DNA of 41,850 nt from Bacillota bacterium (GCA_024679955.1 JAILCQ010000027.1:1-41850), one strand, 5' to 3'; positions 17,906 to 26,867 are shown, numbered from the stretch's first letter. Notes: generated by a model not told the origin, from the letters alone. Made by a program: numbers and translations.

Positions 17906-18516
17906 AACGGCGTATTGCGGTGCTGGTTTCCGGCGGGGGCACCAACTTGCAGGCTTTGATCGACCGGCAGCAGGCGGGGGATATCCCCCACGGACAATTG
18001 ACGGTGGTCATCGCCGATAATCCCCAAGCCTATGCTTTGCAACGGGGGGAAAAGGCGGGATTGGCCGTGGCGGCGATTCCCCGGCGGCAAATGTCGCAGG
18101 AACAGTTTGAAGGGGAATTGCAGGCCACCTTGGAAAAATATGACATTGAAGTGATCGTGTTGGCCGGTTTTCTGTGCATTTTGAGCGCCAATTTTTTGCG
18201 GAAATGGCAGGAACGGGTGATCAATATCCATCCGTCGCTGATCCCTTCTTTTTGCGGCAAAGGTTTTTACGGCCTGCGGGTGCATCAGGCGGCTTTGGAT
18301 TATGGCGTGAAAGTGACCGGCGCTACCGTGCATTTTGTGAATGAGATCCCCGACGGCGGCAAAATCATTTTGCAGAAAGCGGTGGCGGTTTTGCCGGATG
18401 ATACGCCGGAAACCCTGCAAAGACGGGTGATGGAAGAGGCCGAATGGCAATTGCTGCCGCAAGCGGTGGAAATGGTTTGTGCCAAATTGTGCGAAGAACA
18501 AGCGGACAGGGAATAA
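17899..18516 (+). CDS. purN: GAR transformylase, 10-formyl-THF dependent
   Basis: A 205-aa enzyme that formylates glycinamide ribonucleotide using 10-formyl-THF. Motifs: [15 protein letters not shown] (phosphate loop), catalytic block [18 protein letters not shown] with the essential His, and [14 protein letters not shown] with the catalytic Asp. The ATG at 17899 lies inside the end of purM (TTATGTTAA), which fixes the start by coupling. The longer open frame upstream is inside purM. The cofactor is supplied by the Fhs pathway (36 kb). Confidence 0.96.
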   Translation: MLKRRIAVLVSGGGTNLQALIDRQQAGDIPHGQLTVVIADNPQAYALQRGEKAGLAVAAIPRRQMSQEQFEGELQATLEKYDIEVIVLAGFLCILSANFLRKWQERVINIHPSLIPSFCGKGFYGLRVHQAALDYGVKVTGATVHFVNEIPDGGKIILQKAVAVLPDDTPETLQRRVMEEAEWQLLPQAVEMVCAKLCEEQADRE

Positions 18517-18533
18517 GAGCGAGGAATACGCGG

Positions 18534-21500
18534 ATGATATATCGGATATATACGGAAAAGAAGGCGGCGTATGCGGTGGAAGCCGCCGGCCTGCTGGCGG
18601 ATATGCGGGACAATTTGTCCATACCGGCTTTGACCGGCTTGCGTTTGTTGAACCGCTACGACGTGGAAGGTTTGAGCGAAGAACAGTTTGCGGCCTGCAT
18701 ACCGGTGGTGTTTGCCGAACCGCCGGTGGATACGGTATATCGGGAATTGCCGCCGGCCCAGCATATGCTGGCGGTGGAATATTTGCCCGGACAGTTTGAC
18801 CAAAGGGCCAACTCCTGTGCGGAATGTATACAGTTCGTGGTAGGCGGCAGCCGGCCCTTGGTGCACAGCGCCAAGGTGTATTTGCTGAGCGGCGATTTGA
18901 GCGACGGGGATCTGGAAAAAATCCGAAGGCATTTGATCAACCCGGTGGAAAGCCGCCCGGCGGATTTGGCCATGCCCATGACGCTGCGGCAGGACTATCC
19001 CCAGCCGGATCCGGTGGAGATCCTGGCAGGCTTCCGCGATATGACGGAGGAAGATTTGCCCAGGCTGATCGCCGAACGGGGTTTGGCCATGGACGAAGCG
19101 GATCTGGCCATGTGCCGGGAGTATTTCCGGGAAGAAGGCCGGGATCCCAGCCTGGCCGAATTGAAAATGATCGATACCTATTGGTCGGATCATTGCCGGC
19201 ATACCACCTTCGGCGCGCATATCGCCCCGCCAGAGATCGAAGACCCGCAGGTGTTGGCGGGCTATCAACGCTATTGCCGTTTGAAAAAAGAAATGGGCTG
19301 GGAAAAGCCCTTGACTTTGATGGATTTGGCTACCTTCGGCGCCCGCTATTTGCGGGCCGTGGGCAAGCTGAAGGATTTGGACGTATCGGAAGAGATCAAC
19401 GCCTGCACCGTAAAGGTGGAGGTGGATGTGGACGGGGAAAAACAGCCCTGGCTGCTGCTGTTTAAAAACGAGACCCACAATCATCCTACGGAGATCGAGC
19501 CTTTCGGCGGCGCGGCTACCTGCATCGGCGGGGCCATTCGCGATCCTTTGTCGGGGCGGGGCTATGTGTATCAGGCCATGCGCCTGACCGGCGCGGCCGA
19601 CCCCACCCAGCCTTTGGACACCACCCTGCCGGGGAAACTGCCCCAGCGCAAAATTACCACCACGGCGGCGGCGGGCTATTCTTCCTACGGCAATCAGATC
19701 GGCCTGCCCACCGGTTTGGTGGATGAGGTGTATCATCCCGGTTATGTGGCCAAACGTATGGAAGTGGGGGCGGTGATCGCTGCCGCGCCCGCAGTCAATG
19801 TGCGCCGGGAACGGCCCCAGCCCGGAGACGTGGTGGTCTTGCTGGGCGGCCGTACCGGACGGGACGGCATCGGCGGCGCTACCGGTTCTTCCAAATCCCA
19901 TAGCGTGTCCTCTCTGACCAGCTGTGGCGCGGAAGTGCAAAAGGGTAATGCGCCGGAAGAACGGAAGCTGCAGCGGTTGTTCCGCAATCCCCAGGCGGCT
20001 TCCCTGATCAAACGCTGCAATGATTTCGGCGCAGGCGGCGTTTCCGTTGCCATCGGCGAATTGGCCCCCGGTTTGGATATCGATTTGGATCGGGTGCCCA
20101 AAAAATATGAAGGTTTGGACGGCTGCGAATTGGCCATCAGCGAATCCCAGGAACGGATGGCTGTGGTGCTGGACGCCGGTGATTTGCAGCAATTCCTGCA
20201 ATTGGCGGCGGAAGAAAACCTGGAAGCCACGCCGGTGGCCTGGGTGAAAGAGGAACCCCGTTTGACCATGACCTGGCGGGGCCAGGTGGTGGCGGATATC
20301 GCCCGCCGCTTTTTGGACAGCAACGGCGCGGTGAAATATAGCCAGGCCAAGGTAAAGGCCGCTTTGCCCTTCCGCAAAGCCGCCGCTTCCTCCCTGGCCC
20401 GTGGGATGGCGGATTTGGCCGGGGATTTGAACGGCTGCTCCAAGCAGGGGCTGTCGGAGCGTTTTGACAGCACCGTAGGCGCGCAGACCGTGCTCTATCC
20501 CTTTGGCGGCAAACGGCAGGCTACGCCTATCCAGGCCATGGCCGCCAAATTGCCGGTACTGGACGGAGAGACCGATAGCTGTTCCTTCATGGCTTACGGC
20601 TTCAATCCGCAAATCAGCGAAAAAGACCCCTATCGCGGCGGCTATTTGGCGGTGGTGGAATCCGTCAGCAAATTGGCGGCCGCCGGCGCGGATCTGAGCC
20701 GCTGCTGGCTCAGTTTTCAGGAATATTTCCCCAAATTGGGCAAGGACGGCAGCCGTTGGGGCATGCCTTTGGCCTCCCTGCTGGGGGCTTTGAACGCCCA
20801 ATTGGATTTGTCTTTGGCCTCCATCGGCGGCAAGGATTCCATGAGCGGCAGTTTTGAGGAGATCGATGTGCCGCCCACGTTGATCAGCTTTGCCGTGGCC
20901 ATGGGGGATTGCAGCCGGGTATGTTCCCCGGAATGGAAGCGGGCCGGTTCGCCTTTGGTTTGGCTGAAGCCGGAATACGACGCCGACGGCCTGCCGGAAA
21001 AAGACAGCCTGCTGGCGGTGTACCGGCAGGTGGCCCAGGAGATTCAGGCCGGCCAGGTGTTGGCCGCCTATACCCCGGCTTACGGCGGCGTGGCGGGCGG
21101 ATTGATGAAGATGGCTCTGGGCAACGGGTTGGGCTGCCGACTGGATCCGGAGCTTTCCCTGGCGGAGCTGTTCGATTACAGCTACGGCAGCTTTATTCTG
21201 GAACTGCGGGAAGAGGTTCCCGGTTTGGGGCAGCCTTTGGGTACGGTCATTCCCCAATATGTTTTGCAATACGGAACGGAAACGGTGGATCTGGCGGAAA
21301 TCGAGAAAATCTATGACGGCAAATTGGCCAAGGTATTCCCGGTGCGTACGCCCCAGCGTGAAGAGACCCCGCCTACGTTGGGTTATACACAAAAGCAGGT
21401 GTTCGTGAAAAAAGGCGGCGCTGTGGCCAGGCCCCGGGTGACGATACCGGTATTCCCCGGCACCAATTGCGAATACGATACGGCGGCGGCGTTCCGGCGG

Positions 21501-22226
21501 GCCGGCGGCGATCCCCGTTTGGTGATCGTCCGCAATCTGACCCCGGAAATGCTGGCGGAATCGGTGACGGCATTGGCCAAGGCCATTGATGAAAGCCAGA
21601 TCCTGATGCTGCCCGGCGGCTTTTCCGGCGGCGACGAGCCGGATGGTTCGGGTAAATTCATCACCGCCTTCTTCCGCAATCCGGCGGTGGCGGAAAGCAT
21701 ACAGCGGCTGCTGGAGCAGCGGGACGGCCTGATCGGCGGCATTTGCAACGGCTTCCAGGCCCTGATCAAGCTGGGGCTGGTACCCTTCGGCGAGATCCGC
21801 GACGCCCAGGCGGATTCGCCCACGTTGACCTTTAACACCGTCGGACGCCATCAATCCCGTTTGATCCGCAGCCGGGTGGCTTCGGTGAAATCGCCCTGGA
21901 TGAGCCTGGATCAGGTGGGGGATATTTATACCGTGGCCATTTCCCATGGGGAAGGACGTTTTGTATGTCCCATGCCTTTGCTGCGGCAGTTGGCGGAAAA
22001 CGGACAGGTCGCCGCCCAATATGTGGACGAAAACGGCGCGCCTTCCATGGACATTGCCGCCAATCCCAATGGTTCCCTATGGGCGGTGGAGGCGCTGACT
22101 TCCCCGGACGGACGGGTGTTCGGCCGCATGGGCCATCCGGAACGGGCGGCCCGCCATTGCTTGCAGAATGTGCCGGGACAAAAGGATGTGAAAATGTTCG
22201 CCGGCGCGGTGGCCTATTTTGCCTGA
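18534..22226 (+). CDS. purL: FGAM synthase, single-chain clostridial type
   Basis: A 1230-aa protein that makes FGAM from FGAR, glutamine and ATP. One chain holds both the synthase domain (DTYWSDHCRHTTFGAH; ATP site FKNETHNHPTEIEPFGGAAT; second PurM-like half with GGKDSMSGSFEE) and a C-terminal class I glutaminase (FPGTNCEYD; nucleophile Cys1071 in GGICNGFQAL; ISHGEGRF). Many Bacillota instead split this as PurS-PurQ-PurL; the fused form here resembles the clostridial family. The ATG at 18534 is preceded by GAGGAA. Last purine gene of the operon; no terminator hairpin is evident directly after it. Confidence 0.96.
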   Translation: MIYRIYTEKKAAYAVEAAGLLADMRDNLSIPALTGLRLLNRYDVEGLSEEQFAACIPVVFAEPPVDTVYRELPPAQHMLAVEYLPGQFDQRANSCAECIQFVVGGSRPLVHSAKVYLLSGDLSDGDLEKIRRHLINPVESRPADLAMPMTLRQDYPQPDPVEILAGFRDMTEEDLPRLIAERGLAMDEADLAMCREYFREEGRDPSLAELKMIDTYWSDHCRHTTFGAHIAPPEIEDPQVLAGYQRYCRLKKEMGWEKPLTLMDLATFGARYLRAVGKLKDLDVSEEINACTVKVEVDVDGEKQPWLLLFKNETHNHPTEIEPFGGAATCIGGAIRDPLSGRGYVYQAMRLTGAADPTQPLDTTLPGKLPQRKITTTAAAGYSSYGNQIGLPTGLVDEVYHPGYVAKRMEVGAVIAAAPAVNVRRERPQPGDVVVLLGGRTGRDGIGGATGSSKSHSVSSLTSCGAEVQKGNAPEERKLQRLFRNPQAASLIKRCNDFGAGGVSVAIGELAPGLDIDLDRVPKKYEGLDGCELAISESQERMAVVLDAGDLQQFLQLAAEENLEATPVAWVKEEPRLTMTWRGQVVADIARRFLDSNGAVKYSQAKVKAALPFRKAAASSLARGMADLAGDLNGCSKQGLSERFDSTVGAQTVLYPFGGKRQATPIQAMAAKLPVLDGETDSCSFMAYGFNPQISEKDPYRGGYLAVVESVSKLAAAGADLSRCWLSFQEYFPKLGKDGSRWGMPLASLLGALNAQLDLSLASIGGKDSMSGSFEEIDVPPTLISFAVAMGDCSRVCSPEWKRAGSPLVWLKPEYDADGLPEKDSLLAVYRQVAQEIQAGQVLAAYTPAYGGVAGGLMKMALGNGLGCRLDPELSLAELFDYSYGSFILELREEVPGLGQPLGTVIPQYVLQYGTETVDLAEIEKIYDGKLAKVFPVRTPQREETPPTLGYTQKQVFVKKGGAVARPRVTIPVFPGTNCEYDTAAAFRRAGGDPRLVIVRNLTPEMLAESVTALAKAIDESQILMLPGGFSGGDEPDGSGKFITAFFRNPAVAESIQRLLEQRDGLIGGICNGFQALIKLGLVPFGEIRDAQADSPTLTFNTVGRHQSRLIRSRVASVKSPWMSLDQVGDIYTVAISHGEGRFVCPMPLLRQLAENGQVAAQYVDENGAPSMDIAANPNGSLWAVEALTSPDGRVFGRMGHPERAARHCLQNVPGQKDVKMFAGAVAYFA

Positions 22227-22260
22227 GGGGTTTGGCCAAATATGAGGTTTGTAATTGTAG

Positions 22261-22289
22261 TGTAGTAATGAGAAAAGATAGTATATAAT
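22261..22289 (+). promoter_or_regulatory. Possible promoter for the AT-rich lipoprotein gene
   Basis: TATAAT at 22284-22289 with a poor -35 (TGTAGT at 22261-22266) at 17 nt spacing, about 40 nt before the gene. The surroundings are AT-rich, so the -10 match alone is weak evidence. Confidence 0.4.
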
Positions 22290-22328
22290 TATTTCTATCA
22301 GAATACAATAGTATTTAAGGGAGACTGA

Positions 22329-22829
22329 GTGTTCTTCATGAAAAAAACTACAGCTGTGTTTATTATTGTTTTTATTTTTATCAGTTTGGGAGCTTGCAGT
22401 AATGCAGATAATCAACAATATGACAATGCATCAGAATTTTCAGGTAATTCTGATGCATCTGTTAGCGAAGATAGTCAATATCCCGAGTACGCCTTTTATG
22501 ATGAAGCTGGAAATGTTATACACGATTGTGATGAAAATGATGAAAAGTATTTGGCTGATTTAGATGAGTATTACAGCGTAGGTTATTCTGATGGATACTA
22601 TGATGGCATAAACGGTTATGAGGAAAATACGACATGGTCAGCCTCTGAAATGCATGCCAAGGGAGGGGCCATGTATTATAAAAATGGGGAAGTAGCGCAC
22701 AAAACCAGTGATCAAGAGGCTACCGATTTTGTGCGAGATGTTTATGCTATAGGCTACTATGATGGGTATTATGATGGCCTATATGGATACGAAGAAGGGA
22801 CTTCTTATGATATCCGGGCAGAGTACTGA
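22329..22829 (+). CDS. Small AT-rich lipoprotein with a duplicated Gly/Tyr/Asp motif
   Basis: A 166-aa predicted lipoprotein: basic start, hydrophobic helix and lipobox LGAC with Cys23 as the lipidation site. The mature part is acidic. It holds two copies of a GYxDGYYDGxxGYEE motif (about residues 85-98 and 142-156), one on each side of a segment with KGGAMYYKNGEVAH. I recognise no family. The start may be GTG at 22329 (5 nt after AAGGGAG) or ATG at 22338; both keep the signal peptide. Base composition is clearly lower in GC than every neighbour and the codon choice differs, suggesting acquisition by transfer. It stands alone between purL and a tRNA gene, with its own terminator. Homology and function are unknown. 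Confidence 0.75.
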   Translation: MFFMKKTTAVFIIVFIFISLGACSNADNQQYDNASEFSGNSDASVSEDSQYPEYAFYDEAGNVIHDCDENDEKYLADLDEYYSVGYSDGYYDGINGYEENTTWSASEMHAKGGAMYYKNGEVAHKTSDQEATDFVRDVYAIGYYDGYYDGLYGYEEGTSYDIRAEY

Positions 22830-22880
22830 TAATATAATCGCATGCCATGGTGTAGCGTTATATGTTTTCTGCGATAGAGA

Positions 22881-22914
22881 AAGGCTTGACCGGGAGATTT
22901 TCCGGCCAAGCCTT
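22881..22914 (+). terminator. Terminator of the lipoprotein gene
   Basis: AAGGCTTG (22881-22888) pairs with CAAGCCTT (22907-22914), with an inner CCGG/CCGG helix. A mixed T-rich tail (ATTTATTTT) follows about five bases later. It lies 52 nt after the stop codon. Confidence 0.65.
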
Positions 22915-22943
22915 CTGATTTATTTTGGCATCGCGAAAGCGGC

Positions 22944-22980
22944 AAAAAAAACGCCTGACTGTGGAAACAGTCAGGCGTTT
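22944..22980 (-). terminator. Terminator of tRNA-Val
   Basis: A perfect 14-bp hairpin (22949-22962 with 22967-22980) with a 4-nt loop. On the - strand it is followed by eight Ts (complement of 22944-22951). It begins at the CCA end of the tRNA, so the transcript ends right after the mature tRNA. Confidence 0.9.
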
Positions 22981-23056
22981 GGTGGGGTTAGTTGGGCTCG
23001 AACCAATGACCTCCACGATGTCAACGTGGCGCTCTAACCAACTGAGCTATAACCCC
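22980..23056 (-). tRNA. tRNA-Val (anticodon GAC), CCA encoded
   Basis: The cloverleaf is readable on the - strand: acceptor GGGGTTA with TAACCCC, D arm with AGCTCAGTTGGTTAGAGC, anticodon stem CCACG/CGTGG around loop TTGACAT (anticodon GAC at 23020-23022), and T arm with GGTTCGAGCC. Discriminator A is followed by a genomically encoded CCA. It reads GUC and GUU valine codons. It is a single gene with its own promoter and terminator. Confidence 0.96.
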
Positions 23057-23073
23057 AAGAACCGACGCCTATA

Positions 23074-23102
23074 AGTATAAACGACGGAACAGGCTTTGTC
23101 AA
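23074..23102 (-). promoter_or_regulatory. Strong promoter of tRNA-Val
   Basis: On the - strand: TTGACA (23097-23102), 17-nt spacer, TATACT (23074-23079), about 18 nt before the tRNA 5' end. It is consensus apart from one base and lies between the stop of the PHP gene and the tRNA. Confidence 0.88.
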
Positions 23103-23109
23103 GACAAAT

Positions 23110-23910
23110 TTAGCGGCTGATGTCAAGGAAATAGGGTTGGCGCTGCCGGTACAGGGTGAGACGGTGGAAGCCGTTATCCAGCAGCCAATCGTAGCCCTGG
23201 GCGATATGATCCAGCACCTTTTCGCCATGGCTGTCGGAGCCGCAGGTGACCAGTTGGCCGCCGAGTTCTTTGTAGCGGCGGAGGATGGCGGGATCGGGAT
23301 GGGCGCCGCCCACGCCAAAGCGCCAGCCGGCGGTATTGATTTCCAGGCCCTGGCCCCGTTGGATCAGCAGCTTGAGGATGGCGTCCAATTCCCCGGCATA
23401 GTCCTGGTAGCGCAGGGTGCGGTCCGCAAATCCCCGGTTGCGGCGGATCATGTCCAGATGGCCCGCCACGTCGAAACAGGGATAGGCTTCAAACAGCTCG
23501 TACATGGCTTCAAAGTAGCGGTGATAGGCGTCGGTTTTGTTCTTGCCGCGGATAAAATCTTCGTTATAGACGCCCAGGCCGTCTACGTTGTGCAGGGAAC
23601 CCAGGATAAAATCCCAGTCGCTGCCGTTGACGATCTCCTCGATTTCGCTCTTGTAGCCGGGGTAGAGGCCGATTTCCAGGCCCATGCCGATGGTAAGCTG
23701 GGGAAAAGCTTCCCGGGCTTCTTCGATGCGGGCGGCGTACAGGGGGAAATCCGGGATATGGTTGGGCCGGCCGGGGCCGGTGAATTCCACATGTTCGGTA
23801 AAGGTCAGGCCGGCGGCCCCGGCCTGCAAAGCCAGACGGCACACCTCCGCCAGAGGCAGGCGTCCGTCAAAAGAGATATCGCTGTGCACATGATAATCGT
23901 AAAGCTGCAT
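23110..23910 (-). CDS. PHP-domain phosphatase, histidinol-phosphatase (HisJ/HisK) family
   Basis: A 266-aa PHP-fold metal-dependent phosphoesterase. Metal ligand motifs are in order: DYHVHSDISFDG, LTFTEHVEFTG, GLEIGLYPG, ILGSLHNVDG, VAGHLDMIRR, LEINTAGWR and CGSDSHGEKV. This order matches the HisK-type histidinol-phosphatases that dephosphorylate L-histidinol phosphate. No other his gene is in the window, so another phosphoester substrate is possible. The ATG at 23910 has AGGAGG 16 nt upstream, rather far. It follows the DUF362-like gene by 38 nt and is probably co-transcribed with it. Confidence 0.87.
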   Translation of the reverse strand: MQLYDYHVHSDISFDGRLPLAEVCRLALQAGAAGLTFTEHVEFTGPGRPNHIPDFPLYAARIEEAREAFPQLTIGMGLEIGLYPGYKSEIEEIVNGSDWDFILGSLHNVDGLGVYNEDFIRGKNKTDAYHRYFEAMYELFEAYPCFDVAGHLDMIRRNRGFADRTLRYQDYAGELDAILKLLIQRGQGLEINTAGWRFGVGGAHPDPAILRRYKELGGQLVTCGSDSHGEKVLDHIAQGYDWLLDNGFHRLTLYRQRQPYFLDISR

Positions 23911-23948
23911 AGGGTCTGTGGGTTCTCCTCCTGTATGAATTTGGGGCG

Positions 23949-24755
23949 TCAGGATCTGCTGCCGGGCAAGCCGTCGCCTACCACGACAATATCCGCCGGA
24001 TGGATGCTGCCCAGCCCGTATTGAGAGCCCAGGCAGAGATAGGAAACCTGAGCGGCGGGAATGCCGGCGATGGCGGTAAGGACGGTGTCCAAGGCCCAGG
24101 GATCGGTGGCGGCGGCCAGAAAATCTTTGTCTTGCGGCTGATAGCCGGCGCTGCCCCGCAGGCCGTCCACGATGTGCAGATCCGCCGGCAGCAAGGCGGC
24201 GACGTCGGTCAGCGTGCGGCCGTCCGGCGGTGCGGCCGGGTCATGTTCTTCCGCCGTTCCGGCGGTCAAATGGATGACTGCGCTGCCGAAAAGCAAATCT
24301 TTGTCGCATTTGAATTTGCTCAAAGAGATGAGCGCGTCGGCCTCCAACAGCGGTTTGTATAGCGGATAGGCGCTGCGGTTGAGATCGAGCGGGGCGGGAC
24401 GGTCCAGCTGCGGCTGCCGGGTCAGGTTGATCAGATTTGTTTTTTCTCCCGCCAAATCCCCGTAGCCGCTGCGCTGTAGGGTTTGCGCAAAGTCGAAGCC
24501 GGGCGCGGGATGCAGCAGGATATTTACTTCCTTTACCCCTTGGGACAGGGCGATCTCCTTCAGGGCATACAGCCAGGCCGGGTGGGCGTTGACGCCGGTG
24601 GCCGCCGACAGGGGCAGGCCGCCGTCCGCCAATATGGCTACGCTTTCCCCGGGGGCGAAATAGGCTTCCACGCCGCCTAAGGGGGCCAGCAAACGGGATA
24701 TCTGGGCGATTTTATCTTGCGTCCGCAGGGCGTGACGCAGGGAAACGATGCTCAT
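23949..24755 (-). CDS. DUF362-like protein
   Basis: A 268-aa soluble protein resembling the DUF362 fold: an opening with a Gly-rich turn and a 'prepare substrate' style segment (FAPGESVAILADGG), VNAHPAWLYALKEIALSQG, then SRxxxxxVLEADALISLSKFKCDK-like spacing (LLEADALISLSKFKCDKDL), and a C-terminal block with HIVDGLRGS. DUF362 proteins are often fused to ferredoxin domains; no CxxCxxC motif is present here. Function is unknown. The ATG at 24755 was chosen because AAGGAG lies 7 nt upstream; the frame extends 63 codons further without family-like sequence. It heads a two-gene unit with the PHP phosphatase. Confidence 0.65.
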   Translation of the reverse strand: MSIVSLRHALRTQDKIAQISRLLAPLGGVEAYFAPGESVAILADGGLPLSAATGVNAHPAWLYALKEIALSQGVKEVNILLHPAPGFDFAQTLQRSGYGDLAGEKTNLINLTRQPQLDRPAPLDLNRSAYPLYKPLLEADALISLSKFKCDKDLLFGSAVIHLTAGTAEEHDPAAPPDGRTLTDVAALLPADLHIVDGLRGSAGYQPQDKDFLAAATDPWALDTVLTAIAGIPAAQVSYLCLGSQYGLGSIHPADIVVVGDGLPGSRS

Positions 24756-24846
24756 AGGCCGCTCCTTTGCAAAAGCTGATGCAGGCGGCCGATATTGCCG
24801 CCTGTATTGGCGAAAGACGCGGAAACGATCTTTCCGCAACCTATAT

Positions 24847-24855
24847 AGTATACCA
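24847..24855 (-). promoter_or_regulatory. Extended -10 promoter for the DUF362-PHP unit
   Basis: On the - strand, TGGTATACT (TGn plus TATACT) lies about 90 nt before the DUF362 start codon, with only a weak -35 (TTTTGT) 17 nt away. It is nearly the same string as the one before def. Confidence 0.5.
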
Positions 24856-24914
24856 TATGCCGGCGGAATACAAAACTGTTTTTTTCCTTGACCGCGCCGG
24901 ACAAGACGCCATAG

Positions 24915-24948
24915 AAAAACCCCTTGCCGGCGGACAACCGGCAAGGGG
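24915..24948 (-). terminator. Terminator of the rplM-rpsI operon
   Basis: CCCCTTGCCGG (24920-24930) pairs with CCGGCAAGGGG (24938-24948). On the - strand the hairpin is followed by TTTTT (complement of 24915-24919). It begins 15 nt after the rpsI stop. Confidence 0.9.
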
Positions 24949-24962
24949 CAAAGGATGCAAAA

Positions 24963-25358
24963 TTAACGTTTGCTGAATTGGCTGGCTTTGCGGGCTTTTT
25001 TCAAGCCGTATTTGCGACGTTCTTTCATTCTGGGGTCGCGGGTCATAAAGCCGGCGGTTTTCAAAGCGGGGCGCAGTTCGCCGTCTGCCTGGACCAAAGC
25101 CCGGGCGATGCCGTGGCGGATGGCGCCGGCCTGGCCGGTGGTGCCGCCGCCGTGCACGCTGGCGATCACGTCGTATTTTTCATTGGTAGAGGTCAGTTCC
25201 ATCGGTTGTTTGACGATCATGACCAGGGTCTTTTTGCCGAAATATTCGTCAAGGTTCCGTTTGTTTACGGTGATGTTGCCGGAGCCGGGAAGAATCCATA
25301 CTTTGGCGATTGCGTTTTTGCGGCGTCCGGTTCCGTAATATTTCATAGTTTGCGTCAC
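24963..25358 (-). CDS. rpsI: 30S ribosomal protein S9
   Basis: A 131-aa ribosomal protein of the small subunit head, whose tail reaches the P-site tRNA. Hallmarks: [14 protein letters not shown] at the N-terminus, [20 protein letters not shown] in the centre and the basic tail ending FSKR, with the C-terminal Lys-Arg typical of S9. The GTG at 25358 (MTQTMKYYG) was chosen over the ATG at 25346 because AAGGAGG lies 9 nt before the GTG. It follows rplM by 23 nt, the standard L13-S9 operon. Confidence 0.97.
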   Translation of the reverse strand: MTQTMKYYGTGRRKNAIAKVWILPGSGNITVNKRNLDEYFGKKTLVMIVKQPMELTSTNEKYDVIASVHGGGTTGQAGAIRHGIARALVQADGELRPALKTAGFMTRDPRMKERRKYGLKKARKASQFSKR

Positions 25359-25381
25359 GGTTTTATTCCTCCTTCTGCCGT

Positions 25382-25810
25382 TTAGAATTGCCAAATTTCA
25401 GGTTTTTGCGCTTGATGAGGATGTTGGTCTCCCCGATATACCTTGAGTTTCTTGGCCATCGCGCGGCCCAAGCGATTGTGGGGCAACATGCCTTTGACGG
25501 CTTTTTCCATTGCCAGCTCGGGCTTTTTATCCATCATATCTTTGTAGGTGACTTCTTTCAGTCCGCCCGGATAACCGGAGTGATGATAATACTTTTTGTT
25601 CGCCAATTTATTGCCGGTGAGCACGGCTTTGTCGGCGTTGATGATAATAACGAAATCCCCGGTGTCCACATGGGGCGTAAAAGTCGGTTTGTGCTTGCCG
25701 CGGAGCAAGCGGGCAGCTTCGGTGGCGATCCGGCCCAAGGGTTTGCCGTCGGCGTCGATAACGTACCAGCTTCTCACTATATCAGCGGGCTTGGCCATAT
25801 AAGTAGCCAC
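25382..25810 (-). CDS. rplM: 50S ribosomal protein L13
   Basis: A 142-aa large-subunit protein that binds 23S rRNA early in assembly. Recognisable parts: [40 protein letters not shown], and [20 protein letters not shown] followed by HPHQAQKPE. The start is GTG at 25810, 6 nt after GGAGG. The operon has a consensus promoter and a hairpin leader of the L13 autoregulatory kind. Confidence 0.97.
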   Translation of the reverse strand: MATYMAKPADIVRSWYVIDADGKPLGRIATEAARLLRGKHKPTFTPHVDTGDFVIIINADKAVLTGNKLANKKYYHHSGYPGGLKEVTYKDMMDKKPELAMEKAVKGMLPHNRLGRAMAKKLKVYRGDQHPHQAQKPEIWQF

Positions 25811-25867
25811 AAGATTCCCTCCTTAAAATGCAAAACGCAAAATGCGAAACGTAAAATTTTCTCTAGG

Positions 25868-25901
25868 CGCTTGTTGCCAACGGGGCAGAAGTCAACAAGC
25901 G
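25868..25901 (-). promoter_or_regulatory. L13-leader-like RNA hairpin
   Basis: Nine perfect base pairs, CGCTTGTTG with CAACAAGCG on the - strand, enclose a 16-nt internal region, only about 10 nt after the predicted transcription start. Short leaders of this kind bind L13 and repress the rplM-rpsI operon in Bacillota. The assignment rests on position and shape. Confidence 0.6.
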
Positions 25902-25910
25902 TGCTCATAT

Positions 25911-25939
25911 ATTATATCTGCTGCCATATGCAATGTCAA
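25911..25939 (-). promoter_or_regulatory. Consensus promoter of rplM-rpsI
   Basis: On the - strand TTGACA (25934-25939), exactly 17 nt, and TATAAT (25911-25916). Both hexamers and the spacing are perfect consensus, fitting a highly expressed ribosomal protein operon. The 125 bases beyond it, up to the thioesterase stop, show nothing further. Confidence 0.93.
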
Positions 25940-26064
25940 GAAATTTCTATTTTTAATATAGCGTTTTCTATGGTTTTTGCCGGAAAACGACTTGCGGGGC
26001 CTTGGTCCGCCGGTCTTTTGCCGGGAGAGGCTTTGCCGGCAGAGGGAAGTCGCCCGGTGACGGC

Positions 26065-26823
26065 TTACGGTTGGAATTGCAATTTGAATACGAAGGACGG
26101 CTTGTTTTGGGGCAGGATCAGCCCGCGGATGATCGTGTTTTGTTCATCGCCGGCTTTTTCTATGGCCAATTGGGCGTCGCTTTGCAATTCCGCCATAAAC
26201 CAGCAATCCTGGCGGCGCAGGTTTTTGATGTTCTGCCGCTGGGCCGGGGTCAAAGCATCGTAGGCGAATTCGCCGTAGCGGCTGTTGTTGACATGGCCCA
26301 GCTCGTCCAGCCAACTGGGCCGCACGTTCAAAACCTCCTGCCGGACGAAATCGGGCTCTTCTTTGAAACGGCTGTTGGCGGGCAGCAGCGCTTCGCCGTC
26401 GGGCAGTTCAAAGTGGCGCAATACGTTCAAATCCGAACAAATGCGGCGTGTTTGCAGATCCAGTAGGGAGGTGAACATGGTCCCCACCGCCACCGTTTGT
26501 TCCGCCTGATCGTAAATGGCGAATTCCCGGCGGTAAATGGGCAGGCTATGGCTGGTATGCCAGGTTCGGCCATGGTATTGGCCGTTGGGGCGGAGGGGCG
26601 TTTTGTATTCTATGCTTAAAGAAAGCAGCACCCAGGACATGTGGAAGCGGCTGATCAGCCGGGGCACGTCCATTTCGATTTGCTGCAAATGGCTTTCGAT
26701 CATATGCATGACCAGCTTTTGCCCGGCGGCGGGATACAAAGCGCTTTGGGGCGTGAACATGGATACGTCCAAGGCCAAAGGATAGGACAGTGCTTTTTCA
26801 TTGCGTTGCGCGTCGGTTAACAT
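26065..26823 (-). CDS. Acyl-ACP thioesterase (FatA/FatB-like, PF01643)
   Basis: A 252-aa protein with two hotdog-fold halves. It hydrolyses acyl-ACP to release free fatty acids. The N-terminal half shows SRFHMSWVLLSLSIEY and GRTWHTSHSLPIYRREFAIYD (family pattern W..R..R.F.v.d). The C-terminal half has the catalytic-type block LDELGHVNNSRYGEFAYDAL, with the conserved Asn in HVNNxRY. The ATG at 26823 lies after AGAGGA and matches the family start; the 18-codon extension does not. It is a single gene with its own promoter, oriented away from the cysteine desulfurase cassette. Confidence 0.88.
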   Translation of the reverse strand: MLTDAQRNEKALSYPLALDVSMFTPQSALYPAAGQKLVMHMIESHLQQIEMDVPRLISRFHMSWVLLSLSIEYKTPLRPNGQYHGRTWHTSHSLPIYRREFAIYDQAEQTVAVGTMFTSLLDLQTRRICSDLNVLRHFELPDGEALLPANSRFKEEPDFVRQEVLNVRPSWLDELGHVNNSRYGEFAYDALTPAQRQNIKNLRRQDCWFMAELQSDAQLAIEKAGDEQNTIIRGLILPQNKPSFVFKLQFQP

Positions 26824-26867
26824 GGGTATCCTCTTTTCTGTGAAAAATGTGCGCCGAATATACGGAC

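Noticed and set aside
18300-22019. A 1239-codon open frame on the - strand opposite purL
   Set aside because: GC-rich codon bias of purL leaves few stops on the other strand. The translation is rich in His, Arg and Gln with no domain, and lacks a ribosome site.
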